Source: Sphingobacteriaceae bacterium (GTDB lineage Bacteria; Bacteroidota; Bacteroidia; B-17B0; Aurantibacillaceae). Taken from it: 64,000 bases of DNA. How positions within the stretch are numbered: the first letter of the stretch is position 1; every line of letters starts with the position of its first letter. The notes below the pieces were generated by a model. That model worked only from the letters and a program-made list of their open reading frames with translations, was not told the DNA's origin and ran no database searches. Both the position numbers and the translations under genes were made by a program. The stretch spans positions 558,001 through 622,000 of the forward strand of contig JADJLA010000001.1 in the NCBI GenBank assembly GCA_016705695.1. The letters run 5' to 3'. Positions 59,067 through 64,000 of the stretch are shown piece by piece.

Positions 59067-59927
59067 ATAAACGTTTTAATTGATCGTATAAAACAGCATC
59101 CCGGACTCTCATCAAAAGAGCTATTTGAAGAAGTAAATGCTGCTCACATTACAAGTTACGCAACCGTAAAGCGGATGCTTCAACACTTAATTGAGAAGGA
59201 TTTTGTTACAACTACAGGAATTGGTAAGGCAACAACCTATCATATCAGTAAGTCGTATGATGTAATCCATGAAGTAAATATAGAAACGTATTTTAAAAAA
59301 GAGCTCGACGAAAGAAAAGTAAGAAAGAGTTTTAATCATGAGCTTATAACTGAAACCCTGAATAAGATCTCTATTTTTTCGGAGGAAGAATTACAACACT
59401 TAAATGATTTGCATAATGCATTCAAAAAAAAGATCGCGACGCTTTCAAAAAAAGAATATAAAACCGAGCTCGAACGTTTGGCAATAGATCTAAGTTGGAA
59501 ATCATCACAAATAGAATTACATCGCCTATTAATAAAAGAACTTGGCGTAGAAAATAATATTCGAAAGAGAACGGTTGGCATCTCAGGAACAAATTATAAA
59601 CCATTGGATAATGAGTTTCAAATACGAGAGGCTATGGAAGAATTGTGCGGTTTGGTTAACCTCAAAAAAAATGTTTTCGAAAAGGCCTTATTAGTGTTGG
59701 TGCTCATCTCATACATTCAACCTTTTGGCGATGGCAATAAGCGCACCGCGAGAATAATTAGTAATGCTATTTTGATGAATCATAAATATTGTCCGCTTTC
59801 ATTTAGAACAGTTGATTCACTGGATTACAAAAAAGCAATGCTTATTTTTTACGAGCAAAATAATTTGAGTGCGGTTAAGCAAATATTTATTTCGCAGTTT
59901 AAATTTGCGGTGGAGACTTATTTTTGA
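59046..59927 (+). CDS. Winged-helix Fic-family protein with altered catalytic His
   Basis: A 293-residue protein: an N-terminal winged helix at about 1-70 (LIDRIKQHPGLSSKELFEEV, YATVKRMLQHLIEKDFVTTTGIGKATTYHIS), a helical linker, and a Fic domain. The core motif reads Q225-P-F-G-D-G-N-K-R-T-A-R, so the catalytic His of HPFx[D/E]GNxR is Gln while the anion-binding GNKR part is intact. SSQIE (153-157) stands where an inhibition helix [S/T]xxxE would be. Loss of the His suggests no adenylylation activity, or a regulatory role. Next to an RHS cassette and repeat block, possibly accessory. Confidence 0.85.
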   Translation: MAKIKLKINVLIDRIKQHPGLSSKELFEEVNAAHITSYATVKRMLQHLIEKDFVTTTGIGKATTYHISKSYDVIHEVNIETYFKKELDERKVRKSFNHELITETLNKISIFSEEELQHLNDLHNAFKKKIATLSKKEYKTELERLAIDLSWKSSQIELHRLLIKELGVENNIRKRTVGISGTNYKPLDNEFQIREAMEELCGLVNLKKNVFEKALLVLVLISYIQPFGDGNKRTARIISNAILMNHKYCPLSFRTVDSLDYKKAMLIFYEQNNLSAVKQIFISQFKFAVETYF

Positions 59928-59969
59928 TCTTTTTCAGTAATCCCCCCTCACGGAGGGGGTGGGGTCACA

Positions 59970-60438
59970 GGAGGCGTTCTTTTAAAAAAGAACCAAAAAC
60001 AAATTCTTCGTTACTTTTTTCTTGATAAAAAAGTAACCAAAAAATCAAGGCGCTTCGATTCTCCGCACGGGCAACGCTCTTAGCGCGAAGCGCCTGGCTC
60101 GCGCACGCGTCTTCGGATGAAGATTTGTATTCAAAGGAAAATTGTGCTTCGAAAAGTGTTTGGAAAAATTTCCCTCCCCCGTCATTTGCTCCGCAAATGC
60201 CACCCCCTCGTTGAGGAGGATGGGACCCACGAGGCCGAACGCATTTCGCTTAGGCAGTAACGCTCTTTGCGCACGCCGGAGGCGCTTTGCCTGCTTAATT
60301 AAACACAGTTGGGATTTTGAAAAAAAACTTTGTGTCTTAGCGCCTTTGCGGTAAAAAATTAAGCGGTTAGTAAATGGATTTTAATTTTCCTCCTCCGTCA
60401 TGGCTTGCGCCGTGCCACCCCCTCAAGAGGGGGATGGG
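59970..60438. repeat. Composite intergenic repeat, right copy
   Basis: About 470 bp corresponding block by block with 9302-9917, but without the TCCCGATAGCTATCGGGA palindrome and the CTTCGACAAGCTCAG insertion. Ends with a CCTCCTCCGTCATGGCTTGC block also present at the end of the left copy. No coding content is credible. It fills the gap between the second Fic gene and dnaJ. Confidence 0.8.
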
Positions 60439-60443
60439 ACTAA

Positions 60444-61595
60444 CTACTCAAAATAATCCTTCATGCGCTCAAAGAAACTCTTTTGATTTTTTGCAGGATT
60501 TGGTTTGAAATTTTTGGAGTCGCGTAATTGTTCGATCATCTTTTTTTCATCAGATGATAGGGTAGAAGGTGTGTACACGCTGATCTCTACCATGAGGTCG
60601 CCTTTGTAATACGAATTTACATCGGGCAATCCTTTTCCTTTTAAGCGTAAAACTTTTCCGCTTTGAGTTCCGGGATCAATTTTTATTTTGGCTTTGCCTT
60701 CTACTAATGGAATGTCAACCGATGTTCCTAAAATAGCATCAGGCATGCTTACATGTAAATTATAAACTAAATGTTGGCCTTCGCGTTTTAATTCCGGATG
60801 TTCTTCTTCTTCAATTAAAACAATAAGGTCGCCGTTAATTCCGCCACGCACTGCTGCATTTCCTTTTCCACTTACATTTAATTGCATTCCTTCGGCAACA
60901 CCGGCAGGAATATTCAATGAAATGGTTTCTTCGCCTCTTACAACGCCTTCGCCATGGCAGGTATTACATTTGTCTTTTATTAATTTTCCTTCACCGTGGC
61001 AAGAATTACACGTGGTTTGTGTTTGCATGGCGCCCAACATGGTTTGTTGAACTTTTGTAACTACACCAGAACCATTACACATGCGGCAGGTATCGTAAGC
61101 AGTTCCTTTTGCACCGCTACCACTACATGTATTACATGCAACTTGTTTATTTACTTTGATTTTTTTCTCAACGCCATTTGCAATTTCGGTAAGATTCATT
61201 TTTACCTTTACGCGCAAATTACTTCCGCGATTTACTCTTCTTCCACCGCGCGATCCTCCGCCACCAAAGCCACCAAATGATCCTCCAAAAATATCACCGA
61301 ACTGACTGAAAATATCATCCATGTTCATGCCACCGCCGCCAAAACCGCCACCGCCGCCACTTGCAGCGCCACCAACTCCTGCATGCCCATACTGATCGTA
61401 ACGCTGACGTTTTTCTTTGGTACTTAAAACTTCGTATGCTTCTGCCGCTTCTTTAAATTTTTCTTCAGCACTTTTATCATTCGGATTTTTATCGGGATGA
61501 TATTTAATAGCAAGCTTCCGATAAGCTTTTTTTATCTCATCCTCGCTCGCATTTTTTGCAATACCTAATATTTCGTAAAAATCTCTTTTTCCCAT
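60444..61595 (-). CDS. dnaJ: Chaperone DnaJ
   Basis: A 383-residue type I J-protein. J domain with YHPDKN (HPD), a long Gly-rich linker (GGGGGFGGGGMN), four CxxCxGxG zinc repeats (CNTCSGSG, CRMCNGSG, CNSCHGEG, CNTCHGEG) and the C-terminal substrate domain. Works with DnaK and GrpE. Starts 4 bp after grpE. Confidence 0.97.
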   Translation of the reverse strand: MGKRDFYEILGIAKNASEDEIKKAYRKLAIKYHPDKNPNDKSAEEKFKEAAEAYEVLSTKEKRQRYDQYGHAGVGGAASGGGGGFGGGGMNMDDIFSQFGDIFGGSFGGFGGGGSRGGRRVNRGSNLRVKVKMNLTEIANGVEKKIKVNKQVACNTCSGSGAKGTAYDTCRMCNGSGVVTKVQQTMLGAMQTQTTCNSCHGEGKLIKDKCNTCHGEGVVRGEETISLNIPAGVAEGMQLNVSGKGNAAVRGGINGDLIVLIEEEEHPELKREGQHLVYNLHVSMPDAILGTSVDIPLVEGKAKIKIDPGTQSGKVLRLKGKGLPDVNSYYKGDLMVEISVYTPSTLSSDEKKMIEQLRDSKNFKPNPAKNQKSFFERMKDYFE

Positions 61596-61599
61596 TTTC

Positions 61600-62172
61600 T
61601 TAACTTCCTACTACTACTTTTGCAAAACGAATTACTTTATCTCCCAGTTTGTATCCTTTTTCAAGTTCATCCACTACTTTTCCTTTTAACTCATCGCTTG
61701 GAGCTGGAATATGCGTGATCGCTTCCATAATGTCCGCATCAAACACTTCGCCTTTGCAATCAAAAGAGGTTAATCCTTTTTGTTGTGTTGTATTTTTTAA
61801 TTTGTTATATATCAAATGCACGCCGTCTTTTATAGCCTTTACATCGGTAACATTTTCGTTGGCTTTTATGGCCCTTTCAAAGTCGTCAATTACCGGTAAA
61901 ATGGCCTTTAAAACTTCTTCATTAGCGGTTTTAAGATAATCTACCTTTTCCTTGTGGGTACGCTTTCTAAAGTTGTCAAACTCCGAATACAGCCTCAAAT
62001 ATTTATCATTTAAGTCTGCTAATTTAGAGGCAGTATCTTCCCCCTGCTTTTCCTCTGTTTTAGCTGAATTTTCGTCAGTTTTTTCCTCGTTTTGGTTCAA
62101 ATTGTCAGTTTGATCCAATCCCGAATCATCATTAACCTCGGGGTTATTGTCTAAATTATCATTATTCTCCAT
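61600..62172 (-). CDS. grpE: Nucleotide exchange factor GrpE
   Basis: About 190 residues from the ATG at 62172 (MENNDNLDNN); an upstream Met at 62241 gives a basic leader not found in GrpE. Acidic N-terminus, then the coiled-coil segment LNDKYLRLYSEFDNFRKRTHKEKVDYL and the beta domain FDADIMEAITHIPAPSDELKGKVVDELEKGYKLGDKVIRFAKVVVG. Operon grpE-dnaJ. Confidence 0.95.
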   Translation of the reverse strand: MENNDNLDNNPEVNDDSGLDQTDNLNQNEEKTDENSAKTEEKQGEDTASKLADLNDKYLRLYSEFDNFRKRTHKEKVDYLKTANEEVLKAILPVIDDFERAIKANENVTDVKAIKDGVHLIYNKLKNTTQQKGLTSFDCKGEVFDADIMEAITHIPAPSDELKGKVVDELEKGYKLGDKVIRFAKVVVGS

Positions 62173-62363
62173 GGTACAGTCTTTATTAGAACATCTAAAA
62201 ACCTCATAGACTTCGTTACGTTCATTTTTCAAAATCCTCATTTACAAGGGTAAACTACGGTTTTGTAAAATGAACAAGCCTCGTCTATGATGTCTTTAAA
62301 TGTTCTATCATGTTTGTAAGGTAATAACAATAATGCTGCCAGAGAGGGTTTTAGGCTAAATTG

Positions 62364-63590
62364 TCAGTCTTTATACACCTTAAATTCAACCCTCTGATTT
62401 TTCATATGCTGCTCATCTGGGCAGCCTTGAGGGTTTTTACATTGGAATAAGGGTTGCGAATTACCTTTAGCTGCCACAATGATATGGCTTAAAGGAATAC
62501 CTTTTTTAAGTAGAAAAGCTTTTACGGCGTTAGCATGTTTTTGTGAGAGAGCCAATGCAGTTTTTGCATCCAATTTTGTGCTGGCATGGCCAGTAACATC
62601 CACAAATAAACCATCATTCTTTTTAAGCATCTCAATAATACCTTTTAATTCAAATTCATCTTTTGGAGTGAGTTCGGCCCCTGCATTTTTAAACAGTAAA
62701 TGTTTGTTCACGTCAATTTGATCGATCTTTCCTTCCAATGGAGCATCCTCACTTGGATCTAATATTTTTATATTGGCTTTTGATGGAACATAAAATACAA
62801 ATCCATTATCCGAATTTTTTGATTCAACGATACGCTCTCCTTTTTCATTAAAAATGGCTAAGGGATCAGACGACATGATGTTTGCACCGTTATCCATCTT
62901 CAAAATAAAATCCTGATTTAATTTTATCTCACTAAATAAAAATTTCCCTTCGCCATCGGTCATTCCTCTTTCAATGGAATCTCCGTAAGCGTTGAACAAA
63001 TATAATTTAGCGAATTTAAATACATCGTTACTATTCGAAGAGTAAGCAATTTTTCCTACTACATCACTTTTTACAGGCTGAAAATTCTTTTTATCATCTA
63101 AGATCTCTTCAATGATGGTGATCTTTGGATTGATGGCAATTACAACACCTTTTTCATCAACAATAATATCGGTTGGTAAACTTGTGATGCCGTATTTTTT
63201 GCATAATTCATCGTTATAACCGCGCACGGCAATACCGTTTGTAACATTCACTAAGCTGTCTTTTGTTACAGCTTCATTCCATGCCGTTTTATCACTTTGC
63301 ACAGCAATTTCTAAAACTACAAATCCTTCGGCACCTTTGTACATGGCATTTTTATAACGTTTGGCCAGGCGATCAAACGGTTTGTTATAGAACATCGACT
63401 TTTCTACGCTTGTACTATAAAAATGTAATAGAACAATTCGTCCCATATAAGGCATTGTAAAACCTTGCATCGAATTTTTTGGCATGTTCAATACAAACGA
63501 CTGGGCCCTATCACCAATTTTAATAGTGGGCTCTTGCGCTATAAGCACAAAGCAAAATAAGATCAACAATATGATGCTTCCTCTTTTCAA
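62364..63590 (-). CDS. Thioredoxin-like domain (no CxxC) fused to OmpA-like domain
   Basis: A 408-residue exported protein. Signal peptide (IILLILFCFVLIAQ); residues about 25-160 have a TlpA/thioredoxin-like fold (IKIGDRAQSFVLNMPKN, RIVLLHFYSTSVEKSMFYNKPF, YGITSLPTDIIVDEKGVVIAINPK) but the WCxxC site is replaced by TSVEKS. A middle domain of strands follows, and the C-terminus is an OmpA-type peptidoglycan-binding domain (DVTGHASTKLDAKTALALSQKHANAVKAFLLKKGI, KNQRVEFKVYKD). Overlaps the upstream TlpA-like gene by 4 bp. Likely a periplasmic, cell-wall-bound protein; no redox activity expected. Confidence 0.85.
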   Translation of the reverse strand: MKRGSIILLILFCFVLIAQEPTIKIGDRAQSFVLNMPKNSMQGFTMPYMGRIVLLHFYSTSVEKSMFYNKPFDRLAKRYKNAMYKGAEGFVVLEIAVQSDKTAWNEAVTKDSLVNVTNGIAVRGYNDELCKKYGITSLPTDIIVDEKGVVIAINPKITIIEEILDDKKNFQPVKSDVVGKIAYSSNSNDVFKFAKLYLFNAYGDSIERGMTDGEGKFLFSEIKLNQDFILKMDNGANIMSSDPLAIFNEKGERIVESKNSDNGFVFYVPSKANIKILDPSEDAPLEGKIDQIDVNKHLLFKNAGAELTPKDEFELKGIIEMLKKNDGLFVDVTGHASTKLDAKTALALSQKHANAVKAFLLKKGIPLSHIIVAAKGNSQPLFQCKNPQGCPDEQHMKNQRVEFKVYKD

Positions 63591-64000
63591 TTGATCACGT
63601 ATTTTTGTAAAGTGTTTCTCAAACTTTCGCCCGTTAAATTCATGGCTACAATAATTCCTTCGCCATTCACTAAGTAATTACTAGGAATGCTTAAGATCTT
63701 ATAGCTAATTGCAGGATCGCTACTCCATCCTTTCAAGTCGCACACATGTGTATTCCAAAGCAAACTATCTTTTTTTATGGCGGCTTCCCATAGGTCTTTT
63801 CTATAATCCAATGAAACACCAAGCACAGTAAACCCTGCGCCGCCTTTTTTAAATTTTTTATTTTTATAACTCATGTATGTCTTCACAATATTTGGGTTCT
63901 CTTTTCGGCACGGACCACACCAGCTTGCCCAAAAATCTATCAATACCATTTTACCTTTTAATGCAGATAAAGTGATAACAGAATCTTTTGCATCCTTGCC
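63587..64000 (-). CDS. TlpA-like thioredoxin, C-terminal part (runs off right edge)
   Basis: About 138 residues visible, with the reading frame open to the edge (KDAKDSVITLSALKGKMVLIDFWASWCGPCRKENPN). WCGPC is the redox-active site, and ILSIPSNYLVNGEGIIVAMNLTG carries the cis-Pro. A TlpA/ResA-type periplasmic disulfide reductase. Overlaps the thioredoxin-like/OmpA gene by 4 bp, so the catalytic and the inactive paralogous domain are made from one transcript. Confidence 0.9.
   Translation of the reverse strand, partial: GKDAKDSVITLSALKGKMVLIDFWASWCGPCRKENPNIVKTYMSYKNKKFKKGGAGFTVLGVSLDYRKDLWEAAIKKDSLLWNTHVCDLKGWSSDPAISYKILSIPSNYLVNGEGIIVAMNLTGESLRNTLQKYVIN

Overview
The window is a 64 kb piece of a Bacteroidota genome. 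It is AT-rich, with Bacteroidota-type promoters (the -7 box TAnnTTTG is readable before several genes). Lineage-typical genes include gldA, a DUF5686 outer-membrane protein, DUF2480 inside a suf operon, DUF3109 and an HmgA/HPPD tyrosine-degradation pair. I cannot assign a family or genus. Flavobacteriales-like or a related order fits the content. The sequence looks like a draft or metagenome assembly, because several conserved genes carry frameshifts and one stretch (53970-54120) is non-biological G/C homopolymer text.

Layout. 1-2.8 kb: carotenoid locus on the minus strand (SRPBCC, tspO, a CarH/LitR-type B12 MerR regulator, and partial crtI), with the same palindrome TGTTTAA-N16-TTAAACA before its first gene and before crtI. 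2.9-9.3 kb: accessory island with a ParE/RelE toxin-antitoxin pair, a tRNA-like 3' fragment, gene remnants, two orphan RHS C-terminal cassettes ending in different HExxH metallopeptidase-like tips, each followed by a small exported protein (candidate immunity), and a DDE transposase. 9.3-10.4 kb: intergenic repeats and a 46-aa gene. 10.4-13.4 kb: a beta-barrel protein and a higBA toxin-antitoxin pair running into a lipoprotein phospholipase D. 13.5-23.2 kb: core genes (YiaAB, Crp, rdgB, lptB, DUF5686, Rieske, HAD, RmlD, DUF3109, periplasmic binding protein).

23.5-31.8 kb: a complete suf operon (sufA-B-C-D-S-E-T, DUF2480), then panD, a flippase-like membrane protein and rfaE2. 31.8-38.4 kb: gldA; hmgA-hppD; a drastically shortened cbb3-oxidase maturation locus, in which the first codons of ccoI are joined to the tail of a SafE gene, followed by hemN; and a three-gene module (helical protein, DUF3820, small P-loop kinase). 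38.4-50.4 kb: TPM protein, an HTH-Fic protein with its own operators, rpsO-pnp, a KdsC-like phosphatase next to a transaldolase fused to KdsD-like CBS domains, a coiled-coil lipoprotein, a bacilliredoxin and a frameshifted M16 peptidase. 50.5-54 kb: rplM-rpsI-rpsB-tsf-pyrH, broken at the sequence artefact where frr would be expected. 54.1-57.2 kb: TPR-CHAT protein. 57.5-60 kb: a third RHS metallopeptidase cassette with its candidate immunity lipoprotein, and a second Fic protein with an altered catalytic motif. 60.4-64 kb: dnaJ-grpE, a thioredoxin-like/OmpA fusion and a partial TlpA-like thioredoxin.

Most noteworthy: three independent RHS-tip cassettes all pair an HExxH protein with an exported partner, and share a boundary sequence containing a 16-nt hairpin whose architecture also flanks the transposase. 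Also notable are the shared carotenoid operator, the aldolase-CBS fusion, and the two Fic genes with operator-like repeats over very short leaders. The cco deletion, pyrH end and frameshifts must first be cleared of assembly error.
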